Assembly: GCF_000152985.1 (NCBI RefSeq)
Contig: NZ_CH672395.1
Location: 2,796,461 to 2,860,460, forward strand
Direction of reading: 5' to 3'
DNA length: 64,000 nucleotides
Source of the DNA: Leeuwenhoekiella blandensis MED217
Lineage (GTDB): Bacteria > Bacteroidota > Bacteroidia > Flavobacteriales > Flavobacteriaceae
Numbering within the stretch: the stretch's first letter is position 1; the number at the start of each line of letters is the position of its first letter. Of the stretch, positions 1 through 9,033 are shown in pieces. Under the pieces are notes generated by a model. That model was not told where the DNA came from. It ran no database searches and saw nothing but the letters and a program-made list of their open reading frames with translations. A program made the position numbers and the translations under genes.

Positions 1-53
1 TGAATTCCTCATAGTTTATTTGGGCAACTTTACTATCTTTAAGTCGGGCGAAA

Positions 54-69
54 TCCCGATGCTTCGGGA
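54..69. repeat. Short inverted repeat
   Basis: A 6-bp stem (tcccga / tcggga) encloses a 4-nt loop just upstream of the first gene. It resembles the hairpin sequence inside the third copy of the intergenic element near 33.83 kb, so it may be a remnant of the same interspersed family. No function can be read from it. Confidence 0.4.
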
Positions 70-105
70 CTAGTTGGATTTTTTTGTAAAACCGTTGTGC
101 ACAAT

Positions 106-495
106 ATGCAAAACCTCAAGATGATTAATCAAACTTTCCTATTAGGACTTTTCATTCTGAGCCTGAATTCCTGTACGGAATCGATAAAAAAAACTTCAAA
201 ATTCATTTATGAGATAGAAGAAAGTAGCGTGCAATTAAAAATCTTGAATGGAAATGACTATCTGACTTATAATACTCCTATCAGAGTAGATTTTGAATGG
301 AAAAATATTGAACCAGAAACAGTTTCGATCTACGGAGCAGGAATAAAGCTTCTGAGAATAAAGAATGAAGTCACTCAAACTGAAATAAATATAGAAAGGC
401 ATCACTTGATCTCAGATACCTTGGATATCAAGTTGAGTTTTGAGCTTAATGGTCAAAAAACTAGCACTTATTTTAATATTCCTGTAAAAAATTAA
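106..495 (+). CDS. Hypothetical lipoprotein
   Basis: This small exported protein is not one I recognise. From the ATG at 106 it has about 129 residues. A hydrophobic stretch ends in a lipobox (LNSC, lipidated Cys about residue 23), so it is probably membrane anchored. An upstream GTG at 97 and an ATG at 121 are alternative starts; 106 is preferred because it supplies the Lys of the signal n-region. The mature part alternates hydrophobic and polar residues like a single beta-sandwich domain and has no catalytic motif. The gene is AT-rich and stands alone before a protease gene. Confidence 0.6.
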   Translation: MQNLKMINQTFLLGLFILSLNSCTESIKKTSKFIYEIEESSVQLKILNGNDYLTYNTPIRVDFEWKNIEPETVSIYGAGIKLLRIKNEVTQTEINIERHHLISDTLDIKLSFELNGQKTSTYFNIPVKN

Positions 496-607
496 AAACT
501 AGTTCTCCTCCTAACATCTAGTTGCATCACTCCCTTTCTTCAGCTACTTTTAATAAATAAACAATACCAAAAAAAGCCACACGCATTTAATCTCCAAGAT
601 GAAGTAG

Positions 608-1319
608 ATGATAGGAATTTTAGTCTTAATTAGCATTTCTTGGTTGTTGCTCTATCTTGTTGAAAAAAAAGAGCATTCTGGCATTGGGCGTGCTTCCGCC
701 GGGTAAACGTTTAAAACAATTGGGCTTAGGTTTTTTGGTTACCGCGATACTTTGCGTGCTTGTACAGTATTTAGAAGCCTATCTAAAAAGCTCGTCTTGG
801 ATCTTGAATGAAAAGATCACTTCTGGCATTGTCCTAAAATCCTTGTGGTGGGATTTTAAATCGGTATTGACTGAAGAACTCCTATTTCGTGGAGCCTTGT
901 TATACCTGCTTATCCAAAAAATAGGCTCCAAGAAAAGTATCCTAATTTCTGCAATCGCCTTTGGCATATATCACTGGTTCTCCTACGGAGTGTTTGGAAA
1001 TCTAATAGCAATGCTTTTCGTTTTTATCGGAACCGGATTGATGGGATATGCCTGGGCTTGGGCATTTGCAAAAACCAGATCAATGCTGTTAGGTTTCGGC
1101 TTACATTTGGGATGGAATGTCACTTACAATACCCTATTCTCTAAAGGTCCCTTAGGCGAACTCGTTTTCCTTTCAAAAGGTGAAACGGAATTAACCGATT
1201 GGGCTTCATTGCTCAATTTTACAAGTGGGTTAATTCTCGTCCCCATCATTGTCCTGTTGTTTATACGTTACGGTATTAAAAAAGAAGCGGTGCAAGAGGA
1301 CTCTGAGGCAAATCTTTAA
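608..1319 (+). CDS. CPBP family intramembrane protease, N-terminus frameshifted
   Basis: This is a member of the CPBP (CAAX protease and bacteriocin-processing, Abi) family of membrane metalloproteases. The open frame from a TTG at 657 encodes 220 residues. It contains the family motif EExxxR (E73, E74, R78) and two conserved histidines (H106 and H150, the latter in HLGWN) within several hydrophobic helices. The first helix lies in another frame: an ATG at 608 encodes MIGILVLISISWLLLYLVEK, which continues into the 657 frame only if the A8 run at 663-670 loses one A. The gene is therefore either frameshifted, length-variable at the A run, or carries a base error. The substrate is unknown; some family members process peptides or act in bacteriocin immunity. 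Confidence 0.8.
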
Positions 1320-1336
1320 ATTGATAATCAAAACTC

Positions 1337-1888
1337 ATGAAAAACATCAAGTATACCTTAATACTAATTGCCGTTTTTATCCTATCTGCTTGTATGCAAC
1401 CGGTAAGTGCGCAGGAAAATGTGTTTATAAAGGAGTATATAGAGCGGCTAGAACAATCAAAGGCCTACTTAATTCTTGTAGCCGAAACGATGCCCGAAGC
1501 GCAATACAAATTCAGAGCAACTGCAGAATCTATGAGTTTTGAAGAGCATTTGATGCATATAGCTTGGGCGATGGACTGGCATAGTCAATCTTTAATTGGT
1601 GGCCGCAAGGCACGCGATTGGAACACCGACACCACACTGAAAGTTGACAACAAATCAAAAAAAGAAATGATCGCTACGATCGCAGAGACTTTTGATACCA
1701 CCATCCATTTCATTGCTAACCTAGATCTCGATATTCTTGATGAAAGACTGGACTACTTTGGAGCAAACCGAACGAAACGACAAATTTTACTCTTACTTGC
1801 AGATCACATCACACACCATAGGGCGCAAATGCTTGTTAATATGCGCCTCAACAAAATCCAACCGCCTCGGTATGTGCTGTATCAGTAA
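1337..1888 (+). CDS. Exported DinB-like protein
   Basis: This 183-residue protein has the DinB/YfiT four-helix fold. Visible features are a first helix region with HLMHIAW and a late DHITHHRAQ segment, whose histidines match the usual metal-binding triad. DinB family members include metal-dependent thiol transferases and many proteins of unknown role. Unusually for the family it has a signal peptide, with both a lipobox-like LSAC (Cys about 19) and a possible cleavage after SAQ, so it acts in the envelope. It starts 17 nt after the CPBP gene and may be co-transcribed with it. The substrate is unknown. Confidence 0.8.
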   Translation: MKNIKYTLILIAVFILSACMQPVSAQENVFIKEYIERLEQSKAYLILVAETMPEAQYKFRATAESMSFEEHLMHIAWAMDWHSQSLIGGRKARDWNTDTTLKVDNKSKKEMIATIAETFDTTIHFIANLDLDILDERLDYFGANRTKRQILLLLADHITHHRAQMLVNMRLNKIQPPRYVLYQ

Positions 1889-1943
1889 AGCTTAAATTAA
1901 TAAAACTACTTTCCTGTGCTCTTGAATTCAAGTAAACTACCTT

Positions 1944-1987
1944 AGGGCAAGCCTGGGAGTATTAAACCCTTTGGCGGCGCCAATAAA
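1944..1987 (+). repeat. Intergenic element, copy 1
   Basis: A 44-nt segment beginning agggcaagcct and containing agtattaaaccctttggcg recurs near 10.37 kb and, with an internal insertion, at 33.78-33.88 kb. All three copies lie directly before an intrinsic terminator. The 3' part contains a short palindrome (ttggcg-g-cgccaa) that could form a small hairpin. The function is unknown. Confidence 0.7.
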
Positions 1988-2015
1988 AAATCCGTGATCT
2001 TAGACCACGGATTTT
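1987..2015. terminator. Bidirectional intrinsic terminator
   Basis: A 10-bp stem (aaaatccgtg / cacggatttt) surrounds a 9-nt loop, with A and T tracts at its ends. It lies between the convergent DinB-like and fucosidase genes and can serve both. Confidence 0.8.
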
Positions 2016-2027
2016 CTTCGTTCTAAA

Positions 2028-3395
2028 TTATTTTAGAAAGAGCTCGATCACCGGGATCTCCACATCGGGTTTGGTTACCGGCAGTACGAGGTTGATATCA
2101 TTCTCACCAAACTCTTGCTCGATCATCCAATGACTGTAAGGCTCGGTCAGTTCGATTTCTGAAGCATCGTGTAAAAACTGTGCATATTTGATCTTGTACT
2201 TAAAATCCTTCAATAAGAGATTCTTTGTAGGATAGTTAAGCAAGTGCAGATACAATCGCTTACTTTTAGGATTGTAGGTTAACACGGTATTAGGTGGTGC
2301 CGTAAATCCTTCGGGAGCTTGAGTACACTCATAAATAGCACGGCTGTTATAGGCCATCCACTCCCCCATTTCGGCTAAAGCTTTATCTACTCGAGGATCA
2401 AAAGCTCCACGCCCCGTGGGTCCTACATTAAGCAGTACGTTTCCGCCTTTGCTTACCGACTCGATCAATAAGGTAAGCAACTGCCGTTTGTTTTTCCAGG
2501 TGTATTCATCGCGGTAATACCCCCAAGACCCGGAGAAGGTTTGGCAGGTTTCCCAAGCAACGCGCTCCCCGTTATACTCCAACCACTTCTCTACAGTAAA
2601 CTGCTCTGGCGTGGTAAAGTCCCAACCGCCTTCATATTCTTTGAGATCCGCACGGTCATTCACAATGATCTCAGGCTGAAGCTCACGCACCATTTTCATC
2701 AGTCCGGCAGAATCCCAATCTTCGGCAAACTTCCCATGCGGATTAGGGAATGAATAATCGAGCCACAGCAGATCGATCTTTCCATACTTGGTAAGGATCT
2801 CTCGTACGTGATTTTTCAAATATTCCCTGTAGATGTCCATATCGCGACCCTTATTGAGTTTTGCATAGTCTTCTTCATTTTCCGGACTTAGCGGATGGTT
2901 ACGATCTATGGTATACTCCGGATGATGCCAGTCTAGCAACGAATAATAAAAGCCCACTTTTAGACCTTCTGCTCTAAATGCATCTACCCACTCTTGAATC
3001 GCGTCTTTCCCGTATGGGGTATTGGTAATCTTATAATCGGTATATTCAGAATCAAAAAGTGTGAAGCCTTCGTGATGTTTTGTAGTAATCACGGCATATT
3101 TCATACCGGCAGCTTTTGCCTTTTTAGCCCAAACCTTAGGATCATACAAATCAGGATTGAAAAGCTCAAAATACTTCTCATATTCTTCAACACTCATTTT
3201 TTCTTTGCGCATCACCCACTCGTGACGTGCCGCCTGAGAGTATAACCCAAAGTGAATGAACATCCCAAAACGGGCATCGGTCCACCACTGCATACGCTCT
3301 TTTTTCTGTGCCGGGGTCTCCTCCCAAATTTTCTCTTGGCCAAAAACATTGAGGCTTTGGCAAACAATCAATAGAATTAGTAGTTTTTTAATCAT
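2028..3395 (-). CDS. Alpha-L-fucosidase, GH29
   Basis: This exported exo-glycosidase is predicted to remove alpha-L-fucose from fucosylated glycans. The 455 residues begin with a signal peptide (about residues 1-20, cleavage after VFGQ). The GH29 N-terminal signature RFGMFIHFGLYS follows near residues 42-53, then TKHHEGF (H107, H108) and LLWLDYSF, where D213 fits the catalytic nucleophile. Length and motif order fit a GH29 catalytic domain without an added binding module. The gene stands alone, with no SusC/SusD pair nearby, and its 3' end faces the DinB-like gene across a shared terminator. Confidence 0.93.
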   Translation of the reverse strand: MIKKLLILLIVCQSLNVFGQEKIWEETPAQKKERMQWWTDARFGMFIHFGLYSQAARHEWVMRKEKMSVEEYEKYFELFNPDLYDPKVWAKKAKAAGMKYAVITTKHHEGFTLFDSEYTDYKITNTPYGKDAIQEWVDAFRAEGLKVGFYYSLLDWHHPEYTIDRNHPLSPENEEDYAKLNKGRDMDIYREYLKNHVREILTKYGKIDLLWLDYSFPNPHGKFAEDWDSAGLMKMVRELQPEIIVNDRADLKEYEGGWDFTTPEQFTVEKWLEYNGERVAWETCQTFSGSWGYYRDEYTWKNKRQLLTLLIESVSKGGNVLLNVGPTGRGAFDPRVDKALAEMGEWMAYNSRAIYECTQAPEGFTAPPNTVLTYNPKSKRLYLHLLNYPTKNLLLKDFKYKIKYAQFLHDASEIELTEPYSHWMIEQEFGENDINLVLPVTKPDVEIPVIELFLK

Positions 3396-3619
3396 AATTT
3401 CTGTTAATATTCATAAGTAAATATAACAATTAATGCTTCAATATGAATAAATAGAAGCTCTTCAAATACGTGTAGTAGTAGCTTCCGCATTAGAAGCTCA
3501 AAACAACAAGCACACTTTTATCTAAGTATCAAAGAGTTATCTTAAAGAAAAACAACACCCGCCACGTGTAACAAATTCTTCCGTTTATAAACTTATAGGC
3601 TATAACAAGACTTAACCCA

Positions 3620-4663
3620 ATGGCTTCAAAGCGTACAACAACCATCATCAGAATTTTACTTTTTACAGCAACGCTCATTTCGTTATACTTTGTCCCCTGG
3701 CCTATTGTTACGGCGTGGATCAAACCTTTGCCAGACACGATTCAGGAACAAGTTGATAAAGCGCCAGACTATGGTTTTGATGGTATTATCGTTTATGTAG
3801 ATCAAGCAGGAAAAGCCCCAGCCTGGTATACCGCCGGTACGCACAGCAGAGAAACTCAAGAACCGGCACGCCCCGATGCGCTGTTTAAGATTGCCAGTGT
3901 AAGTAAATTGTATACGGCTTTGGCTGTTACTAAACTTGTGAGTAGCGGAAAACTGGACCTTGACCAGACGCTTGCACACTACTTCCCCGAGTTGGCAGAT
4001 CGTATTGAATATGCAGATCAAATAACGCTAAGCATGATGGTAAAACATCGTAGTGGTATTCCTAATTTCACAGATACCTATATGTATTGGGCAAATCCTA
4101 AAGACAATAACGAAGAGCGGCTGGCTTTAATATTAGACCAACCGGCAGCTTTTGCTCCCGATACCCAATACGCATACAGCAACACCAATTATTTGCTGCT
4201 TCACGAACTCATTAAAAAAGTAACAGGTCAAACTTCTTTTTACACCATAAAAAAGGAAATTCTTGAGCCTTTAAACCTCAACAACACCTATGGTTCTATA
4301 CACGATGTGGAGCTCGACCGCGTGATGAGCGGTTATTATGTAGGCTATGAACAAGATCTAAAAACCGATGACAACGATCTTATGCTGGCTACCGCGCAGG
4401 ATTTAGGTAACTTTATACGTGCCCTCAATGACGGATCGGCTTTTAAAGATGCTGAAGAAAAAGCCTTATATTCCTCTATTTATAAATTTGAGCATACAGG
4501 ATTGATTCCGGGGTATCAGAGTATTGCCAAGTATCACAACGAGCTGGATGCGGTGGTCATTCAGTTCACCAATACCGTAGATTTTGAAGGCTATAACTGG
4601 AATCTTTCAGAAGTGATGTATAGTCGTATTGTCAAGATTTTGAAAAAGAAAACTTCAAATTAA
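3620..4663 (+). CDS. Serine hydrolase of the beta-lactamase fold
   Basis: This is a class C beta-lactamase/penicillin-binding-protein-like hydrolase of 347 residues. The serine motif SxxK is at S93-V-S-K96, the second motif YSN at about 186-188, and an HTG triad occurs in the C-terminal third, all in the expected order. An N-terminal hydrophobic segment (about 10-30) is a signal anchor, placing the catalytic domain outside the cytoplasm. Relatives include D-aminopeptidases, esterases and peptidoglycan-acting enzymes, and sequence alone does not choose among them. The DUF418 gene follows after 38 nt, so the two may be co-transcribed. Confidence 0.87.
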   Translation: MASKRTTTIIRILLFTATLISLYFVPWPIVTAWIKPLPDTIQEQVDKAPDYGFDGIIVYVDQAGKAPAWYTAGTHSRETQEPARPDALFKIASVSKLYTALAVTKLVSSGKLDLDQTLAHYFPELADRIEYADQITLSMMVKHRSGIPNFTDTYMYWANPKDNNEERLALILDQPAAFAPDTQYAYSNTNYLLLHELIKKVTGQTSFYTIKKEILEPLNLNNTYGSIHDVELDRVMSGYYVGYEQDLKTDDNDLMLATAQDLGNFIRALNDGSAFKDAEEKALYSSIYKFEHTGLIPGYQSIAKYHNELDAVVIQFTNTVDFEGYNWNLSEVMYSRIVKILKKKTSN

Positions 4664-4701
4664 AACCTGTACTTTTAAGACTTAAATATGCCCTTTTAAA
4701 T

Positions 4702-5898
4702 TTGAGCCTTACTCCTGTCAAACCTAAATCCCGTATAGACCTGCTCGATGTATATCGTGGTTTTGCGGTATTTGGGATTTTTGTGGTGAACAGTGTCATT
4801 ATGCATTCCACATTTGTGAATCAAGACGCTTATCTTGCTCAGTTTACGAGTTGGTATGATCGTGGTACACAGCAGCTTTTGCAGTTGTTTTTCTACACCA
4901 AGTTCTTTCCTATTTTCTCCTTGCTTTTTGGTTTGGGGATCGCGATGCAAATCCTCAAACGCCGTCAAGAACATCAACCGGTTGCAGGCTTTCTAGGCCG
5001 TAGAATGGGTTTTCTTTTTCTATTTGGAGCAGCACACATCATTTTTTTGTGGTCTGGCGATGTCATACACCTTTACGCCCTGCTCGGGATGTTTGCGGTA
5101 GTATGCATAAAAGCTTCTAATAAGGTTTTGCTCTGGTCCTCGCTGCTCTTGCTTTGTTTTCCGTTTTACGATCTTCTGTTGGGGTGGTTATTCAACAGCA
5201 TTCATTTTGATCCTTATGTTTACCTCGAGGGTTTTGACGGTGAGCGCATCAATCAAATCATTACAGAAGGCGCGTACACCCAAGGGCTCGTATTGCGCTT
5301 GCGAGAATACGTGGTAAATCTCCCGATGCTTTATGGTTTTCTGGCACCTATTGCATTGGCGATGTTCCTTCTAGGCGTGTACTTAGGTAAGAACAAGCTG
5401 GTTTATGATCTGAAATCCTTTATACTGAAGCTCAAAAAACCGGCGCTCCTTATTGCTGTAATTACCAATGTCTATAGAATCCTTTTTCTTACGCTGTTCA
5501 CTTCTTTAGATCTCTATAAAACCGAAGGCTTCCGTTCAGCATTTATCAAAATGATGGTGATTTGCGACGTGGCTATGGGCCTGTTTTATTTATGGGTTTT
5601 AGGTTGGCTGTGGTACATGACGCCTTTTCAAAAACTACTGCACCCGCTGAAGTACGTCGGCCAAATGGCCTTAACCAATTATATTTTACAGAGCGCTATA
5701 GGCTTATTCCTGTTTTCTTCAGTGGGATTAGGTTGGTATGAGCAGTTAAGTCCAACACAAGTAGCATTGCTCGCTGTGAGTGTATTTATAGTACAAGTAT
5801 TCTTCAGTAAACTTTGGCTTAGCTATTTTAAATACGGACCTTTAGAATGGTTTTGGCGTTGTCTCAGCTACAAAACCCTACTCAAGATCAAACGCTAG
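4702..5898 (+). CDS. DUF418 family membrane protein
   Basis: This polytopic membrane protein of 398 residues is of the DUF418 (YeiB-like) type. It has the usual N-terminal pattern RIDLLDVYRGFAVFGIFVVN, many hydrophobic helices, and a C-terminal segment ending GPLEWFWRCLSY that is typical of DUF418. The start is a TTG, because the nearest upstream ATG (4688) runs into a stop and no in-frame ATG precedes the conserved motif. The function is not established; the family is related to acyltransferase-like membrane proteins. It lies 38 nt after the serine hydrolase gene. Confidence 0.88.
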   Translation: MSLTPVKPKSRIDLLDVYRGFAVFGIFVVNSVIMHSTFVNQDAYLAQFTSWYDRGTQQLLQLFFYTKFFPIFSLLFGLGIAMQILKRRQEHQPVAGFLGRRMGFLFLFGAAHIIFLWSGDVIHLYALLGMFAVVCIKASNKVLLWSSLLLLCFPFYDLLLGWLFNSIHFDPYVYLEGFDGERINQIITEGAYTQGLVLRLREYVVNLPMLYGFLAPIALAMFLLGVYLGKNKLVYDLKSFILKLKKPALLIAVITNVYRILFLTLFTSLDLYKTEGFRSAFIKMMVICDVAMGLFYLWVLGWLWYMTPFQKLLHPLKYVGQMALTNYILQSAIGLFLFSSVGLGWYEQLSPTQVALLAVSVFIVQVFFSKLWLSYFKYGPLEWFWRCLSYKTLLKIKR

Positions 5899-6035
5899 AA
5901 AGCATAAGCGATTCATTCCTAGGTACAAATTGAGACCTATGCAATACTAAAAAGAAGCTGAAAACTGAAGTCCTTTAAAAAGTAATCCTCATCAAGTTTG
6001 AATATATTTATAGCCAGATCAGAAACTACCTTGTG

Positions 6036-7046
6036 ATGAACATTAAAATTAAAACCTTCTTACTCAGTTGTATATTTGTCTGGAGTTGTACAAACACCGA
6101 AACTCCCGAAAAGCAAAACAAAAAAACAGATTTGCAGCTTTTGGCACTCCAGGCTCAGGTAAAAACGATAACCAGTTTTACAATACAGCCGGCAAATCCT
6201 GAAGCAACTCAAATGCTGGAACCGGTAAAAACAAGACATATGGAGTTTAATGAAGCGGGATACCTCACGCTATCACATGAATTTAGAGGCAACCCTACTC
6301 CATTTGCCACCAATGACTACACCTATAATGCAAAAGGGCTAGTCGCTGCACGAAAGGAAACCCGTCATTACAACGAACCTATTACAACGAATTATGCTTA
6401 CGCGTATAATGAAGTAGATAGTTTAACACAAATGGAAGTTGATAACGGATTCAATCAATGGACATATTACACACAACGAGACGCTAAAAATCGTCCTATT
6501 CTGAAGCAGGTGATTCAGGCTGATACTGTAGCCTCCCTGCATAAAATGACCTACGACACGCAAGGCAATCTGACCAGAGAAGAAAGCTATTATACTGAAA
6601 CGCATCCTGATAAGTTTATTTCCAGAACCTTTAACGAGAACGGACAAAAAGTGAAGGAAGTAATTACCGATTTCAAAGACACCGGAGATACACTTCACTA
6701 TACCAATCACTTCTTTTATAAGGATGATCAGCTTAGCCGTGAAGAACGTAATAAAACTTCAGACAGTGTCTTTACTGAAATCACCTATACCTATCATCCT
6801 AATGGTAAACTACAGCAGGAAATCATAATGCCCAAAGGCGCTGAGAACTATGCGATAATCATACAGAAATACAACACCCACGGAGACATTACCTATCACG
6901 CAAGTAATTTTAATTCTGATCCTAAAAAGGATATTTTCACCACTCAATACACCTACGACACCCACGAGAACTGGACCGAAAAAACAAACTACAAGAACGA
7001 TACGATCGTCTCAAAAACTACGCGGGATATCACATACTATGAGTAA
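6036..7046 (+). CDS. Lipoprotein with YD/RHS-like repeats
   Basis: This 336-residue lipoprotein of unknown function has a signal sequence ending in VWSC (lipidated Cys 18). The mature part repeats a roughly 20-25 residue unit built around N-x-x-G and Y-x-Y (for example YTYNAKGLV, MTYDTQGNL, YTYHPNGKL, YTYDTHENW), as in YD/RHS-like repeats that form beta-strand wraps. The ATG at 6036 is preferred over a GTG one codon earlier because it begins a standard n-region. No toxin or polymorphic C-terminal domain follows, so it is not a full RHS protein. It could be a surface or periplasmic structural protein. Confidence 0.72.
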   Translation: MNIKIKTFLLSCIFVWSCTNTETPEKQNKKTDLQLLALQAQVKTITSFTIQPANPEATQMLEPVKTRHMEFNEAGYLTLSHEFRGNPTPFATNDYTYNAKGLVAARKETRHYNEPITTNYAYAYNEVDSLTQMEVDNGFNQWTYYTQRDAKNRPILKQVIQADTVASLHKMTYDTQGNLTREESYYTETHPDKFISRTFNENGQKVKEVITDFKDTGDTLHYTNHFFYKDDQLSREERNKTSDSVFTEITYTYHPNGKLQQEIIMPKGAENYAIIIQKYNTHGDITYHASNFNSDPKKDIFTTQYTYDTHENWTEKTNYKNDTIVSKTTRDITYYE

Positions 7047-7102
7047 ATCTGGCATTATAGATCTTGATTGTCTTAGGCTTGACCTTTAATACCGAATTCT
7101 TG

Positions 7103-7939
7103 ATGCAAGAACAAAACTACTCCCACAAAGGTTGGTTGAACATCTTAGCCTTCATCATTCCGTATCTGGTGGTGGTTGGGCTGTTTCAATATACCGGGAT
7201 GCTCATTGCCGGGATGAATGTGGAAAGCTCCGCGCCTCGTGATTTTGACCAGCGACTCATCATTAAAAGCTTTGACCTTATTGGTACCTGTGTCGTTCTG
7301 TTTCTGTTCATGACCTTTGTAGATAAGAAACCTTTTAAGGCTTTAGGCTTTTCCATTAGCCACAGGTCTAAGGAGATTGGCTTTGGTTTGGTTCTAGGAC
7401 TATTAATTATGCTTACTGGATATTCGGTTTTACTTGGCTTGAACGAGATCAGTTTTGTTCGTATCCGGTTTGACGGAATGCAATTACTTAAATCTGTTGT
7501 GTTTTTTATTTTGGTGGCCTTTATAGAAGAAATGCTTTTTAGAGGCTACATCCTGCGTAACCTGATGCTTTCTATGAATAAATACATTGCACTTTTGGGG
7601 AGTTCGCTGGTCTTTGCCTTGATGCATGCCTTCAATCCTAATGCAAGTATGTTTGCGCTTTTCAACATATTTCTTGCAGGGATTCTTTTAGGGCTTTCGT
7701 ATGTGCATACTAAAAACCTTTGGTTTCCCATTGCTTTGCATTTCAGCTGGAATTTCTTCCAATCGGTTTTTGGTTTCAACGTGAGCGGTCAGGGATTTTA
7801 TTCGGTAGTTCAATTTAAGATCAATACCGACAGTTCCTTAAACGGCGGAGCTTTCGGCTTTGAAGGCTCTTGGCTTTCGGTTGTGATTCAAGTATTAGCA
7901 ATCATCGGGATCGCAATACATTTTAAAGCAAAAAGGTAA
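7103..7939 (+). CDS. CPBP family intramembrane protease
   Basis: This is an intact second CPBP-family protease of about 278 residues with roughly eight hydrophobic segments. The signature EEMLFRG is at about E142-E143-xxx-R147, followed by H175 (FALMHAFNP) and H213 (ALHFSWNF), the expected catalytic and metal-binding set. The ATG at 7103 is chosen over an upstream TTG at 7064 because it directly precedes the first membrane segment with a soluble n-region. It may act in membrane protein processing or peptide immunity; the substrate is unknown. Unlike the homologue at 0.6 kb it shows no frame disruption. Confidence 0.88.
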   Translation: MQEQNYSHKGWLNILAFIIPYLVVVGLFQYTGMLIAGMNVESSAPRDFDQRLIIKSFDLIGTCVVLFLFMTFVDKKPFKALGFSISHRSKEIGFGLVLGLLIMLTGYSVLLGLNEISFVRIRFDGMQLLKSVVFFILVAFIEEMLFRGYILRNLMLSMNKYIALLGSSLVFALMHAFNPNASMFALFNIFLAGILLGLSYVHTKNLWFPIALHFSWNFFQSVFGFNVSGQGFYSVVQFKINTDSSLNGGAFGFEGSWLSVVIQVLAIIGIAIHFKAKR

Positions 7940-7983
7940 AACCTTATTTGTTTTAATTATATTTAAAAGTAATACGCCAGCTT

Positions 7984-8862
7984 ATGACTATTCTAAAATA
8001 TGCACTTATCTTATCTCTAATTCTTTTTCACGGTAGGGCCTTTGCTCAAACCTCTTCCACCCAAAAAGTAGAGATCGCCTATATGATTACACCTTCAGCA
8101 AAGACTAAAAAAATAAAATTTAGATGTCTGGTCCCAAGGGATATCCCCAACATCCAAAAGATAAAGAACATCAAATATTCTATTGCACCCACATCAATTA
8201 TTGAAGAGGGAGATAGCAGGTATGCAAATTTTCTCTTTACCGGTATACACAAGCCCATTTCGCTAAAAATTAAGTATACAATTGCTCTTGAAGAAACTGA
8301 TCTAGCACATCCCAACAAACTAGAACTAAAACAATCTACACCTTTAGATTCCTTCTTGATCGAAGAACGTTTTATTGAATTATCAGATCCCTTAATTGCT
8401 TCCACAGCTCAGAAATTAAAAGATAATGACACTTTGGGAACAGTGAAAAATATTTATCAATTTGTATCAAAAAAGCTAAAATATGGAGGCTTTAATACGG
8501 CAGACATTGGCGCTGCAAAAGCTTTGCGTCAAAAAGAAGGCGACTGTACTGAATTTACAGATCTTTTTGTAGCTCTATGCCGTATTAATGGAATTCCAGC
8601 CCGTGTAATAGATGGATATAAAGCTGATTATAATAACACACCTTTACACTCATGGCCTGAGGCTTATATCAAAGAATATGGCTGGATACGTTTTGATCCC
8701 ACTCCCGGTAATGCGATTGACTTTACCAAACTTAGACCTACTTATATTCAACTAAGTACGCTTAGGAATAATCCAAAACTCAACAACGGTCATTTTTGGA
8801 GTTATACCTATTGGGGTGAAAAAATAAGTGTAAACGAGAAGATTAGCATCACCAGCCTTTAG
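7984..8862 (+). CDS. Secreted transglutaminase-like protein
   Basis: This 292-residue exported protein (signal peptide about 1-22, cleavage after AFAQ) has a C-terminal transglutaminase-like papain-fold domain. The catalytic triad is visible as C188 in EGDCTEF, H222 in LHSWPEAY and D238 in RFDPTPG. In bacteria such domains usually act as proteases or peptide hydrolases rather than cross-linking enzymes. The N-terminal half (about 25-130) looks like a beta domain found with many transglutaminase-like proteins. It is AT-rich and stands alone on the plus strand between the CPBP and helicase genes. Confidence 0.87.
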   Translation: MTILKYALILSLILFHGRAFAQTSSTQKVEIAYMITPSAKTKKIKFRCLVPRDIPNIQKIKNIKYSIAPTSIIEEGDSRYANFLFTGIHKPISLKIKYTIALEETDLAHPNKLELKQSTPLDSFLIEERFIELSDPLIASTAQKLKDNDTLGTVKNIYQFVSKKLKYGGFNTADIGAAKALRQKEGDCTEFTDLFVALCRINGIPARVIDGYKADYNNTPLHSWPEAYIKEYGWIRFDPTPGNAIDFTKLRPTYIQLSTLRNNPKLNNGHFWSYTYWGEKISVNEKISITSL

Positions 8863-9009
8863 CACATTTAACTGGATCCCACACCACAATGCTAAAGCTC
8901 TTTTTTATTAAATCGAGCCCAATCTCCGATATTCAAACTAATCAAGATAGATTTACTGGCTGAGGATGTATTTAAATTTCAAATTTCCATAGAGCAACAA
9001 GATAAACCC

Positions 9010-9017
9010 TATCTTTG
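9010..9017 (+). promoter_or_regulatory. Bacteroidota -7 promoter box
   Basis: TATCTTTG matches the Bacteroidota sigma-A -7 consensus TAnnTTTG. It lies 16 nt before the helicase ATG, giving a very short leader. A clear -33 TTTG was not found at the usual spacing. Confidence 0.55.
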
Positions 9018-9033
9018 CTGCTTATTATACTAT

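Noticed and set aside
1249-1542. A 97-codon plus-strand frame across the CPBP/DinB junction
   Set aside because: It overlaps both real genes in another frame and is rich in Cys and Arg; it is a shadow.
6036-7046. Considered as a polymorphic RHS toxin
   Set aside because: It has YD-like repeats only, with no RHS core, no C-terminal toxin domain and no immunity gene.
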